Positions 7,527 to 15,306 of a DNA stretch of 64,000 bases are shown here, in pieces. The stretch is from an uncultured Eubacteriales bacterium. GTDB lineage: Bacteria > Bacillota > Clostridia > Christensenellales > Aristaeellaceae. The notes beneath the pieces are model-generated. The model did not search any database, had not been told where the DNA came from, and was given only the letters and a program-made list of their open reading frames with translations. Location of the stretch: NCBI GenBank assembly GCA_902799045.1, contig CADBZH010000010.1, positions 124,001-188,000 of the forward strand. The letters run 5' to 3'. The stretch's first letter is position 1; every line of letters starts with the position of its first letter. The translations under genes were made by a program, and so were the position numbers.

Positions 7527-8801
7527 TTATCGAATGATCAATGCCTCGCGCTCGGCGCCGACGGACACGTACTTGATCGGGCAGCCGACGCGCTCCTCGA
7601 TGAACAGCACGTAGTCCTGCGCCGCCTTGGGCAGCTCGTCCCACGTCCGGCACTTGCTGATGTCGCAGTTCCAGCCGGGCAGGGTATCGTAGATGCTCTC
7701 GCAGTCGTAGAGGTCAGGCGTGTAGGGGAAGCGGTCGATCCTCTCGCCGTCCAGCCTGTAGGCCACGCAGACCGGGATTTCCTTGAGATACGAAAGCACG
7801 TCCATCTTCGTCAGCGCCAGCGCCGTCGCGCCCTGCAGCTTCGTGCCGTAGCGGGTGGCGGGGATGTCCATCCAGGCCACGCGGCGGGGGCGGCCCGTCG
7901 CCGCACCGTATTCCGCGCCGGCCTCGCGCAGGTCATGCGCGGCCTGGCCGTCGAGCTCGCCCACGAACGGGCCCTCGCCCACGCAGGTGCTGTAGGCCTT
8001 GGTGACGCCGATGACCTCGTCCACCTTGATGCTCGGCAGGCCGCAGCCCACGGGGGCCTCAGCCGCCAGCGGGGAGGAGGAGCTCGTGAAGGGATAGATG
8101 CCGTACTGGATGTCGCGCAGCGCGCCCAGCTGGGCCTCGAACATCACGCTCCTGCCCGCGTTCACCGCGCCTTCCAGCAGCTCGCCGGCGTCGCAGATGT
8201 GGGGGATCAGGGCGTCGCCCCACTGGTGGATCCAGGCGAGGGTCTCGTCAAAGTCGATTTTTTCCTGGCCGTAGCCGGACACGATGGTGTCGTTTTTCCA
8301 GTCGATCAGCGTCTTCAGGTGCTTCTCCAGCGTCTTCGGATGCTTCAGATCGCCCATCATGATGGCCTTTTTCATGTACTTGTCGCCGTAGATAGGGCTG
8401 ATGCCGCGCAGCGTGGAGCCGTAGTGATCCTTGCCGAGGCGCTGTTCCTCCCACTTGTCCTGGTTCGGGTGGATGGGCAGCACCATCATGGCGCGATCGG
8501 AGATCTTCAGGTTCTCGGGGGTGATCACCACGCCCTTCTGGCGCAGCTTGTCCATCTCGCCGTTTATGTGCTTCAAATCGATGACCACGCCAGCGCCCAG
8601 GAGGTTCACAGCCTCCCGATGGAAGATGCCGCTGGGCAGCAGGTTCAGCGCGAACTTGCCGTAGTCGTTGATGACGGTGTGACCGGCGTTGTTGCCGCCC
8701 TGGTAGCGGACGACCACGTCAAAATGGCCGGCGAAGTAATCCACCATGCGGCCCTTGCCTTCGTCGCCCCAGTTGATGCCGACGATCGCGGTATTGGACA
8801 T
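7527..8801 (-). CDS. purA: Adenylosuccinate synthetase PurA
   Basis: PurA joins IMP and aspartate with GTP to give adenylosuccinate. The 424-residue product starts with the GTP-binding loop GINWGDEGKGRMVDYFAGHF (residues 8-27), whose GDEGKG is the P-loop and whose Asp is catalytic, followed by GGNNAGHT. KMDVLSYLKEIPVCVAY is the guanine-specificity region. There is a GAGGTGATTTCAT site ahead of the ATG. A -10 hexamer lies about 85 nt upstream. It is the first gene of purA-lipoprotein-purB. Confidence 0.97.
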   Translation of the reverse strand: MSNTAIVGINWGDEGKGRMVDYFAGHFDVVVRYQGGNNAGHTVINDYGKFALNLLPSGIFHREAVNLLGAGVVIDLKHINGEMDKLRQKGVVITPENLKISDRAMMVLPIHPNQDKWEEQRLGKDHYGSTLRGISPIYGDKYMKKAIMMGDLKHPKTLEKHLKTLIDWKNDTIVSGYGQEKIDFDETLAWIHQWGDALIPHICDAGELLEGAVNAGRSVMFEAQLGALRDIQYGIYPFTSSSSPLAAEAPVGCGLPSIKVDEVIGVTKAYSTCVGEGPFVGELDGQAAHDLREAGAEYGAATGRPRRVAWMDIPATRYGTKLQGATALALTKMDVLSYLKEIPVCVAYRLDGERIDRFPYTPDLYDCESIYDTLPGWNCDISKCRTWDELPKAAQDYVLFIEERVGCPIKYVSVGAEREALIIR

Positions 8802-8819
8802 ATGAAATCACCTCATAAT

Positions 8820-8891
8820 CGAATGTTTTCGATGGAATCCACGGAAATATCCGGGTATTTCGCGCTTTTTTGCGCGCACATGGGTATTATA
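8820..8891 (-). promoter_or_regulatory. purA promoter region with palindrome
   Basis: A minus-strand -10 TATAAT (8886-8891) is clear; the -35 is weak (TTTAAA-like). In the leader, CGAAAACATTCG (8820-8831) is an imperfect palindrome with inverted CGAA elements. PurR boxes in Bacillus use CGAA cores with a different spacing, so purine regulation is only a possibility. Confidence 0.45.
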
Positions 8892-9062
8892 TCAGGATTC
8901 GTCGTCTTTTTAAACATAGAATAGGTAAACAGTGCGGGAGAGTTGTGAGCGGAGAGGCCTTCGTGAAAAACGATGTGCCCGCCTCCCCGTCGTAATGGCG
9001 AGGCGGCGGCATGAACGCTGATGCCAGGCTTTCGCTCCCCGCTGGGGAAGGCCAGGGGAACG

Positions 9063-9167
9063 GATTGCCGCGTTTGGAGATTGCATGTCCCTCCTCACAA
9101 TGACGTACAACCAAGCATCGTCCAATCACGTCATTGCGAGGAGGAGCGACGCGACGACGCGGCAATC
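9063..9167. repeat. Class C intergenic inverted repeat (CATTGCGAGGAGG type)
   Basis: The arms GATTGCCGCG and CGCGGCAATC bound the element. Inside them CCTCCTCACAATGACG pairs with CGTCATTGCGAGGAGG. Similar CATTGCGAGGAGC repeats occur in many bacterial genomes. The remaining 170 bp between purA promoter and this element hold no gene that I can see. Confidence 0.75.
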
Positions 9168-9181
9168 GGGTCTCTTTTTTC

Positions 9182-10840
9182 TCATCCCTTGACTCTCCTG
9201 ATCTCCTCCAGCGTCTGCTCATACTCCGCGTTCAGCGCCTCCGGCCGGTCGCCCTTCCGGGGCGCTGACATCCGCGCGGCGAGGGCGGCGAGGCGCATCT
9301 CCAGCGCGGTGACCTGCAGCCGGCGTTCCTCGGCGTCCCGGTCGCGGCGCTTTTCGGCCTCCATCCGGTCGAGGGTCCCCTCAAAGGTGCTCAGCGCGCC
9401 GCCCTCGATCGTCCACAGCCGCGTGGCGACGGCGCGGACGAAGGCCCGGTCGTGGCTGACGAACAGCAGCGTGCCCCCGTAGTTTGCCAGCAGCCCCTCC
9501 AGCGCCTCCATCGTGAACAGGTCCAGGTGATTCGTCGGCTCGTCCAGGATCAGCAGGTTCACCTCGGAGAGCAGCAGCCTCGCCAGCGCCACCTTGGCCC
9601 GTTCCCCGCCGGAGAGGACCGAAACCGGCTTGAACACCGCGTCGCCCCGCAAGTTCAGCCGCGCCAGCACCGTCCGCGCCGTGGACACGTCCTGCGCCGA
9701 ACCGGCCATGGCGTTGTCCAGCGCGGTTTTGGAGAAATCGAGGGCCTTGGCGTGATCCTGGTCGAACATGCCGACGTGCGCGCCGGGGTTCAGCCGGACG
9801 ATGCCCTCAAAGCGCGTGCCGGGGGAGGGCTTGCCAATCAGGGCGCGGAGCAGCGTGGTCTTGCCGCAGCCGTTTTCGCCGATCAGCGCGGTGCGGGAGC
9901 CGGTGGGCAGCGTCAGCGAAGCGCCGGCCAGCAGCACGCGGTTCCCGGCCGTCAGCCGGTCGCAGCGCGCGGTGAGGGCCGTCCGCGCCGCCAGGGGCTT
10001 CGAAGCGCCCAGCGCCATTTTGATGTCCGGAAGGTCCCGGGGCCGCTCCTTCTTCTCCAGGCGCTCCAGCCGGCCCTCCAGCTTCTTTTTGGCGCTGCTC
10101 TGGCGCAGCACGGCGTTGGTGTACTCGCGGGTATGCAGCCGCGCCTCGCTGTTGCCCATGCGTTTGGGGGCCTTCTTTACCGACGCGGCCCACTCCGCCT
10201 TCTGCTGCATGGCGGCCTTCAGGCGCGACTGCTCCGCGCGATACTGGTCGTACTCAAACTGCTGGTGGGCGCGGCGGCGCTCCAGCTCCCGCTGATAAGC
10301 GTCATAGCCACCGGGGAAGTCGGCGATGTGCCCGTCCTCCAGGTGCAGGATGCGGGTGCACAGCGCGTTCAACAGCTCCCGGTCGTGCGAGACCAGCACC
10401 AGCGTCCCCTCGTGCTGGGAAAGCCGCTGGCGAAGCCGCGCGACGCCCGCGGCGTCCAGGTCGGTGGTCGGTTCGTCGGCCAGCAGCAGCGCCGCCCCCT
10501 CGGAGAGAGCGCCCGCGATGCGCCGCCGGGTCTGCTCGCCGCCGGAGAGCCCATCCCGGGCGTCCGGGGCGCGGAATTCCGAGCGCAGGCGCTGGCTGCC
10601 GTCGAGTCGCGCCTCGCCGGACTGGCGGATCAGCGCCACCGGCCCGCGGCGGCGCACCGTGCCGGAATCCGGCTCCAGCTCGCCCGACAGGATCGCCAGC
10701 AGCGTGGACTTGCCAGTGCCGTTTTCCCCGATCAGGCCCACGCGCTCGCCGTCATAGAGCGTCAGGCGGTCGATGTCCAGCACTGCCTGGTCGCCGTAAT
10801 ACTTGACGATATGGTTTGCCTCCAACATGATTTTCGGCAT
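9182..10840 (-). CDS. ABC-F ATPase, antibiotic-resistance-like (MsrD/Lsa type)
   Basis: The protein has 552 residues, two ABC domains joined by a charged linker and no membrane segments, as in ABC-F ribosome-associated ATPases. Domain 1 has GENGTGKST, LSGGEQTRRR and LADEPTTDLD; domain 2 has GENGCGKTT, LSGGERAKVALARLLL and LDEPTNHLD. The opening (VLDIDRLTLYDGERVGLIG) resembles MsrD more than the housekeeping EttA/Uup groups, which suggests ribosome protection against a drug such as a macrolide, lincosamide or pleuromutilin; this is inferred. The start at 10840 is fixed by GGAAGGAG and excludes a 38-codon upstream extension. A 200-nt leader precedes it, as in drug-induced family members. Confidence 0.85.
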   Translation of the reverse strand: MPKIMLEANHIVKYYGDQAVLDIDRLTLYDGERVGLIGENGTGKSTLLAILSGELEPDSGTVRRRGPVALIRQSGEARLDGSQRLRSEFRAPDARDGLSGGEQTRRRIAGALSEGAALLLADEPTTDLDAAGVARLRQRLSQHEGTLVLVSHDRELLNALCTRILHLEDGHIADFPGGYDAYQRELERRRAHQQFEYDQYRAEQSRLKAAMQQKAEWAASVKKAPKRMGNSEARLHTREYTNAVLRQSSAKKKLEGRLERLEKKERPRDLPDIKMALGASKPLAARTALTARCDRLTAGNRVLLAGASLTLPTGSRTALIGENGCGKTTLLRALIGKPSPGTRFEGIVRLNPGAHVGMFDQDHAKALDFSKTALDNAMAGSAQDVSTARTVLARLNLRGDAVFKPVSVLSGGERAKVALARLLLSEVNLLILDEPTNHLDLFTMEALEGLLANYGGTLLFVSHDRAFVRAVATRLWTIEGGALSTFEGTLDRMEAEKRRDRDAEERRLQVTALEMRLAALAARMSAPRKGDRPEALNAEYEQTLEEIRRVKG

Positions 10841-11049
10841 AAAAATACACTCCTTCCCGCCATGGAGGGAGCGCAAAAACACATAACATGCCGCAATCCG
10901 GGGCCCGTCAAGGGGCCTGGCTGTGTAAAAAACGCAACCTCCAAACGGCGACAATCATTGGCCCCGACCGGTCTGGCCGCGGCTCATTTTTGCGCCGGAT
11001 GTCAGTTGCTCTTCCTCATCAGCCCGTGTGAACCTTCCTTTCCTTGAAT
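10841..11049 (-). promoter_or_regulatory. Long leader of the ABC-F gene, candidate attenuator
   Basis: About 208 nt separate the predicted transcription start from the ATG. A 5-codon reading frame MRKSN lies at 11002-11019. Further along are overlapping short frames (MSRGQTGRGQ, then a frame starting at the ATGA overlap). A GC hairpin GGCCC/GGGCC is present. A stem CTCCCTCC/GGAAGGAG (one mismatch) would sequester the Shine-Dalgarno site. The segment GCGCAAAAA is exactly complementary to TTTTTGCGC later in the leader. Ribosome-stalling control is inferred. Confidence 0.45.
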
Positions 11050-11055
11050 GGGAGT

Positions 11056-11084
11056 ATTATAGCAGGGAACGGGGGCGTTGTCAA
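11056..11084 (-). promoter_or_regulatory. Consensus promoter of the ABC-F gene
   Basis: Minus-strand -35 TTGACA (11079-11084) and -10 TATAAT (11056-11061) are both perfect hexamers at 17-bp spacing. Its -35 is only 4 bp from the -35 of the divergent VanY gene. Confidence 0.9.
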
Positions 11085-11088
11085 TGGG

Positions 11089-11117
11089 TTGACAACGAAG
11101 CGGCGGGGGAATATGAT
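11089..11117 (+). promoter_or_regulatory. Promoter of the VanY-type carboxypeptidase
   Basis: The -35 TTGACA (11089-11094) and -10 TATGAT (11112-11117) are spaced 17 bp. Together with the divergent ABC-F promoter the two -35 boxes form the palindrome TTGTCAATGGGTTGACAA. Confidence 0.82.
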
Positions 11118-11156
11118 AAAGTGTAGAAATACCGTCCAGACACAGCGAGGTATACG

Positions 11157-11813
11157 ATGGCTAAAAAGAAGCAACACAGGAATTCCGCCGGGTGCACCGT
11201 CGCCGTGGTCATCGTCGCCACGGCCCTGCTGGCGGGGGCGTTCGGCCTGGGCTGGCACTTCGGCGTGAAGTCCACGGAGTACCACGGGAACATCCTGCTG
11301 GTGAACGAATCCCACCGGCTGGACGCGAACTACGTGCCGGACGAGCTGGTGAACCTGTACCAGCAGCGGCATTCCTTCCGCATGGCCTCCAGCGAGATCT
11401 ACCTGACGCGCGAGACCTACGCGGCCATGGAGCAGATGTTCCACGCCGCCGAGGAGGCGGACATGAACGGCTACATCGTCACCAGCGGCTATCGCAGCTA
11501 CCAGCGCCAGCAGGAGGTGTACGCGCAGTCGGAGCCCGGCAAGGCCCAGCAGCCCGGCGCCAGCGAGCATCAGACGGGCCTGGCCTTCGACGTGACCGTG
11601 GAGACCAACGACGGCTTTGAGAGCACCCCGCAATACGCCTGGCTGGCCCAGCACGCCCATGAATACGGCTTCATCCAGCGCTATCCGGCGAACAAGAGCG
11701 ATGTGACCGGAATCAGCTACGAGCCCTGGCACTATCGCTACGTGGGCGTCGACGCCGCCACGCGCATGCACCGCACGGGGCAGACGCTGGAGGAGTTTCT
11801 GGGAGAAAGATGA
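11157..11813 (+). CDS. VanY-family D-Ala-D-Ala carboxypeptidase
   Basis: This membrane-anchored zinc carboxypeptidase has 218 residues. After a Lys-rich start there is one transmembrane segment (about residues 13-36), then an extracytoplasmic VanY/DacB domain. The metal ligands read SEHQTGLAFDV (His138, Asp145) and EPWHYRYVG (catalytic Glu189, His192), with SGYRSYQRQ as the substrate-site strand. VanY-type enzymes trim the terminal D-Ala from peptidoglycan stem peptides; chromosomal copies usually act in wall maturation rather than vancomycin resistance, and no vanHAX genes are nearby. It is divergent from the ABC-F gene with overlapping promoter space. Confidence 0.92.
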   Translation: MAKKKQHRNSAGCTVAVVIVATALLAGAFGLGWHFGVKSTEYHGNILLVNESHRLDANYVPDELVNLYQQRHSFRMASSEIYLTRETYAAMEQMFHAAEEADMNGYIVTSGYRSYQRQQEVYAQSEPGKAQQPGASEHQTGLAFDVTVETNDGFESTPQYAWLAQHAHEYGFIQRYPANKSDVTGISYEPWHYRYVGVDAATRMHRTGQTLEEFLGER

Positions 11814-11845
11814 ATGAGGGGAACGGGACAGCCATAAAAGAGGGA

Positions 11846-12030
11846 GCTTCATGGAAAACCGGGGTATATGCAAAATGGTGCCTCTTGACGCTATGGTCAG
11901 ATCCTTCGCTCCGCTCAGGATGACAGCGACTGTGATTCGTCGTCCTCCTGAGCACAGCGAAGGATCTGTACGAAGCGTCAAGAGGTTCCCTGCTGCAAAT
12001 CCCTCAGCTTTCCGTGAAGGGCCCAAAAAC
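11846..12030. repeat. Class A intergenic inverted repeat, copy 2
   Basis: The inner arms CAGATCCTTCGCTCCGCTCAGG and its near complement (11899-11968) are flanked by CCTCTTGACGCT / AGCGTCAAGAGG. The right end reads CCCTCAGCTTTCCGTGAAGG, matching other copies. It sits between two convergent genes. The rest of the 285-bp gap holds only the terminator listed next. Confidence 0.85.
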
Positions 12031-12044
12031 GAGCTGCTGCACGA

Positions 12045-12075
12045 CATCAGGGGCGGCGCAATGCCGCCCCTGATG
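12045..12075 (-). terminator. Strong hairpin at the 3' end of the serine hydrolase gene
   Basis: A perfect 13-bp stem CATCAGGGGCGGC / GCCGCCCCTGATG has a 5-nt loop. The U-tract is weak on either strand. It is placed between convergent genes, so it may terminate both. Confidence 0.65.
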
Positions 12076-12098
12076 TCTGTTTCTGCTCTTGCCGCCCG

Positions 12099-13226
12099 TC
12101 ACAGCGCCCCGTAGATCAGATCCCGGATCGTCGGGTGGATCACGTCGTAGCTGTAGCCGAAGCTGCGCACGTGCATGGCGAAGTAGGCGGAGAGGTGGTT
12201 GACGGGGTCGACCATGTTCCAGGCCCCGGCCGCGCCGTCCCAGCCGAACTCGCCGATCTGGCCGCGCCCGCCGACAGAGGTGTCCACCCGGGTGCGCACG
12301 CCCAGGGCGTAGCTGTAGCCCATGCGGTGCCACTCGTCGAAGGCGGCGCGGCTCTTCGGGCCGAGCTGGTTCGCGCTCCAGAGCTGGATCATCTCCGGCG
12401 AGAGGAGCTTCGCGCCGTTGGCGCCCACGCCCCCGCAAGCCAGCGCGTCGACGAAGGCGATGTAGTCGGCCACGTCGGAGATCAGCCCCGCACCGCCGCT
12501 CTCGTAGTTGGGCGTCAGGCGATAGTTGTTGGCCTCGCGATCCATCACGACGGGCTTCTTCTGCGCGTCGTCGAAGATGTACTGCTCGGCCATGCGCCGA
12601 TCGATGTCCTCGGTGGGCAGGAAGCCCACGGTTTTAAGGCCGAGGGGCGCCCAGATGTTCTGCCGCAGGTATTCCGAGAAGCGCAGGCCGGAGACGACCT
12701 CGATCACCGCCGCCAGCACGTCGTGGCTCAGGCTGTAGAGGAAGTTCGTGCCGGGCTCGAACATCAGCGGGTCGCCGGCCTTGGCGTCCACCAGCTGGCG
12801 CGTGCTGGCATGGGGGCCTATCGCCTCGATGGCCGCCCGGACGGACGGGCTCTCCAGGTCGTAATCCAGGCCGCTCTGCATGCTCATCAGGTGGCGGATC
12901 GTCATCACCCGCTTTGCGGGGCGGACGCCCTCGCCGTCCTTTACGGCCAGCCGGGCGTAGGCGGGCAGGTAGTCCGCCACGGCGTCGTCCAGGCTCATAA
13001 GTCCGCGCTCGATCAGCTGCATGGCGGCGCAGGTGGTGAACACCTTCGTGCAGGAATAGAGGTTGTAGGTGTCGTCCTCGCGCACCGGCTGGGTGTGCGC
13101 CGCATCGCGGAAGCCCGCCTGGTGGCGGTAGATCGGCTCGTGATCCCGGTAAACGGCCAGGTCGCATCCCGGCACGCCCACGCCCTGCAGGCTGTCGAGA
13201 TAGGCGGTCAGCTTCGTGAAGTCCAT
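12099..13226 (-). CDS. Serine hydrolase of the beta-lactamase/class C PBP-like family
   Basis: The 375-residue protein has the Pfam beta-lactamase fold without a signal peptide or lipobox, so it is probably cytoplasmic. The catalytic SxxK motif is SCTK (Ser58, Lys61). The second motif, usually YxN, appears as YSL in FLYSLSHDVL, which departs from active penicillin-binding forms. FSEYLRQNIWAPLGL is the usual helix that follows. Such proteins act as esterases, D-aminopeptidases or peptidases, and resistance to beta-lactams is unlikely. A GGAGG site precedes the ATG. It lies downstream of serS on the same strand, separated by 70 bp and a hairpin. Confidence 0.85.
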   Translation of the reverse strand: MDFTKLTAYLDSLQGVGVPGCDLAVYRDHEPIYRHQAGFRDAAHTQPVREDDTYNLYSCTKVFTTCAAMQLIERGLMSLDDAVADYLPAYARLAVKDGEGVRPAKRVMTIRHLMSMQSGLDYDLESPSVRAAIEAIGPHASTRQLVDAKAGDPLMFEPGTNFLYSLSHDVLAAVIEVVSGLRFSEYLRQNIWAPLGLKTVGFLPTEDIDRRMAEQYIFDDAQKKPVVMDREANNYRLTPNYESGGAGLISDVADYIAFVDALACGGVGANGAKLLSPEMIQLWSANQLGPKSRAAFDEWHRMGYSYALGVRTRVDTSVGGRGQIGEFGWDGAAGAWNMVDPVNHLSAYFAMHVRSFGYSYDVIHPTIRDLIYGAL

Positions 13227-13260
13227 GGCAATACCTCCTGAGTATTATGGCTGATGGAAC

Positions 13261-13289
13261 GGCAGGGGCGGCGCGGCGCCGCCCCTGCC
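13261..13289 (-). terminator. GC-rich hairpin after serS
   Basis: GGCAGGGGCGGCG pairs with CGCCGCCCCTGCC. There is no U-run on the minus strand, so this may be a weak terminator or an RNA 3'-end stabiliser between serS and the serine hydrolase gene. Confidence 0.55.
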
Positions 13290-13296
13290 GCGAGCG

Positions 13297-14577
13297 TTAT
13301 CGGATCTCCGACTTGCCGCCCATGTACATCCGCAGCGCCTCGGGGATGCGGATGCTGCCGTCGGCCTGCAGGTTGTTCTCCAGGAAGGCGATCAGCATGC
13401 GGGGCGGGGCGACGACGGTGTTGTTCAGGGTGTGGGGCAGGTACTTCTTGCCGTCCGCGCCCTTGACGCGGATCTTGAGCCGGCGGGCCTGGGCGTCGCC
13501 CAGGTTGGAGCAGCTGCCCACCTCGAAGTACTTCTGCTGGCGGGGGGACCAGGCCTCCACGTCGCAGGACTTGACCTTCAGGTCGGCCAAGTCGCCGGAG
13601 CAGCACTCCAGGGTGCGCACCGGGATATCCATGCTGCGGAAGAACTCCACGGTCAGCTGCCACATTTTGTTGTACCACTTCATGCTGTCCTCGGGCTTGC
13701 AGACCACCACCATCTCCTGCTTTTCAAACTGGTGGATGCGATACACGCCGCGCTCCTCGATGCCGTGCGCGCCGACCTCCTTGCGGAAGCAGGGGGAGTA
13801 GCTGGTGAGCGTCTGGGGCAGCTCGTCCTCGGTGAGCATCTGGTCGATGAACTTGCCGATCATGCTGTGCTCGCTGGTGCCTATCAGGTACAGGTCCTCG
13901 CCCTCGATCTTGTACATCATGTTCTCCATCTCGGCGAAGCTCATCACGCCGGTGACCACGTTGCCGTGGATCATGAACGGCGGCACGTAGTAGGTGAAGC
14001 CGTGGTCGATCATGAAGTCGCGGGCGTAGCTGAGGATGGCGCTGTGCAGCCGGGCGATGTCGCCCTTCAGATAATAGAAGCCGTTGCCGGAGGTGCGGCG
14101 GGCGGCGTCCAGGTCGATGCCGTTCAGGCGCTCCATGATGTCCACATGATAGGGGATCTCCCACTCGGGCACCACGGGCTCGCCGAAGCGCTCGTTTTCC
14201 ACGTTCTGGCTGTCGTCCCTGCCGATGGGCACGGAATCGTCGATGATCTGGGGGATCACCAGCATGCGCTTGCGGATCTCCTCGGCGTAGAGCTCTTCCT
14301 TCTTCTCGATGTCGGCCAGCTCGTCCTGCATGTCCTTGACCTGCTGCTTGGCGGCCTCGGCCTCGTCCTTCTTACCCTGGCCCATCAGCGCGCCGATCTG
14401 CTTGGAGATCTTGTTGCGCTGGGAGCGCAGGAAGTCCGCGCGCTGGATGGCCTCGCGGTTCTGGCGGTCGAGCTCGATGACCTCGTCCACCAGGACCAGC
14501 TTGTCGTCCTGGAACTTCTTCTTGATGTTCTCCTTGACCAATTCAGGGTTCGTGCGAATCAGGTTGATGTCCAGCAT
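13297..14577 (-). CDS. serS: Seryl-tRNA synthetase
   Basis: SerS charges tRNA-Ser with serine and also feeds selenocysteine formation where present. The 426-residue class II synthetase has an N-terminal antiparallel coiled coil (about residues 30-105) that binds the long variable arm of tRNA-Ser. Motif 2 is CFRKEVGAHG with VYRIHQFEKQE, and motif 3 is GADGKKYLPHTLNNTVVAPPR. The start at 14577 gives the standard MLDINLIRTNP opening; the frame is open upstream only through a class A repeat. Expression should be governed by the T-box leader upstream. A 240-nt gap containing a repeat separates T-box and start. Confidence 0.97.
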   Translation of the reverse strand: MLDINLIRTNPELVKENIKKKFQDDKLVLVDEVIELDRQNREAIQRADFLRSQRNKISKQIGALMGQGKKDEAEAAKQQVKDMQDELADIEKKEELYAEEIRKRMLVIPQIIDDSVPIGRDDSQNVENERFGEPVVPEWEIPYHVDIMERLNGIDLDAARRTSGNGFYYLKGDIARLHSAILSYARDFMIDHGFTYYVPPFMIHGNVVTGVMSFAEMENMMYKIEGEDLYLIGTSEHSMIGKFIDQMLTEDELPQTLTSYSPCFRKEVGAHGIEERGVYRIHQFEKQEMVVVCKPEDSMKWYNKMWQLTVEFFRSMDIPVRTLECCSGDLADLKVKSCDVEAWSPRQQKYFEVGSCSNLGDAQARRLKIRVKGADGKKYLPHTLNNTVVAPPRMLIAFLENNLQADGSIRIPEALRMYMGGKSEIR

Positions 14578-14619
14578 GAAAACTCTCTCCTTCTTCTTCA
14601 GCTGCGCGGGGAATAAAGG

Positions 14620-14815
14620 TTCTTCACGGAGACCTGTGAGATTGGCATGACGCTGCCTGTTAACGCTGCCTACAGATCCTTCGCTGCGCTCAGGATGACA
14701 AGGCTTCGATTCGCTGTCATCCTGAGCGAAGGATCTGTACCTTGCGTCGGCTGCCGGCAACGAAAGAGACATCTGTGAATCGCCTGGCCTCATCCCTCAA
14801 CTTTCCGTGATGAGC
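14620..14815. repeat. Class A intergenic inverted repeat, copy 3, inside the serS leader
   Basis: The end motifs are GGTTCTTCACGGA at the left and TTTCCGTGATGAGCC at the right. The core pair CAGATCCTTCGCTGCGCTCAGG and its complement lies at 14673-14738. It lies wholly between the T-box terminator and the serS start codon, so it must be transcribed as part of the serS mRNA. Read on the minus strand it encodes the spurious peptide CHPERSEGS. Confidence 0.85.
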
Positions 14816-15047
14816 CTATAAAAAAACTCCCGATCCCGGTCTGGGACGGAAGGTTCCGCGGTGCCACCCAGCTTGCACATGGGGCCATGTGCCGCTTTGA
14901 CGCTGTAAGGGGCGCGCCCCACCGACTCTTCGCCGGAATGCTCGGAAAGCGGAAGCCGCGCGCCTTCGCCGCCGGTTCACACCCGCCACCGGCTCTCTGA
15001 ATGCGACGGACCGCAGCCTTTTTCCTCAAACGCAGTCTGTTCGATTG
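14816..15047 (-). ncRNA. T-box riboswitch of serS
   Basis: The diagnostic T-box sequence GGGTGGCACCGCGGAA is on the minus strand at 14854-14869. Upstream is a stem I with the AGAGAGCCGG...GGTGTGAACCGGC signature, and downstream a GC hairpin followed by a U7 tract (14820-14826) that forms the terminator. T-boxes read the charging state of their tRNA: uncharged tRNA-Ser pairs its NCCA end with TGGN and stabilises the antiterminator. The variable base is C, which fits the G discriminator of bacterial tRNA-Ser. I could not fix the specifier codon with certainty (a UCC triplet is a candidate). Confidence 0.92.
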
Positions 15048-15052
15048 CAACC

Positions 15053-15081
15053 ATTATAATCCAACCCGCGCCAATTTGCAA
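15053..15081 (-). promoter_or_regulatory. Promoter of the T-box-serS transcript
   Basis: Minus-strand -35 TTGCAA (15076-15081) and -10 TATAAT (15053-15058) are at 17-bp spacing, starting transcription a few bases before T-box stem I. Confidence 0.82.
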
Positions 15082-15183
15082 GTAAAGAAACGGCGCAGCT
15101 TCTGTTAGCACGTCCTGGCAGTGCGTTAACATGGTGCAGCGCTTGATTTGCGAATAAAAACGCAAATTTTGATCGCTTTCATA

Positions 15184-15212
15184 TTGATTTTTGAGTGATT
15201 TAATGATAATAT
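15184..15212 (+). promoter_or_regulatory. Promoter of the aldouronate transporter operon
   Basis: The -35 TTGATT (15184-15189) and -10 TAATAT (15207-15212) are at 17-bp spacing in an AT-rich island. About 95 nt of leader follow. No operator is obvious. Confidence 0.6.
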
Positions 15213-15306
15213 ACTGTCGGGAAATGTGTAAAATCCCTTGGAGAATTTGCACAGTATGGCGGATTTGTTTCCCGGGACGCACAAATAACGGAAAGGGGAG
15301 AGCCAT

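Noticed and set aside
11157..11813. Part of a vancomycin resistance cluster
   Set aside because: There are no vanH, vanA-type ligase, vanX or VanRS-like genes adjacent; single VanY-type enzymes are common housekeeping proteins.
12099..13226. Beta-lactamase resistance gene
   Set aside because: The protein lacks a signal peptide and a proper YxN motif; it fits the broad serine hydrolase family instead.
14577..14793. 72-codon N-terminal extension of SerS containing CHPERSEGS
   Set aside because: It is a translation of the class A repeat; the family-typical start is at 14577.
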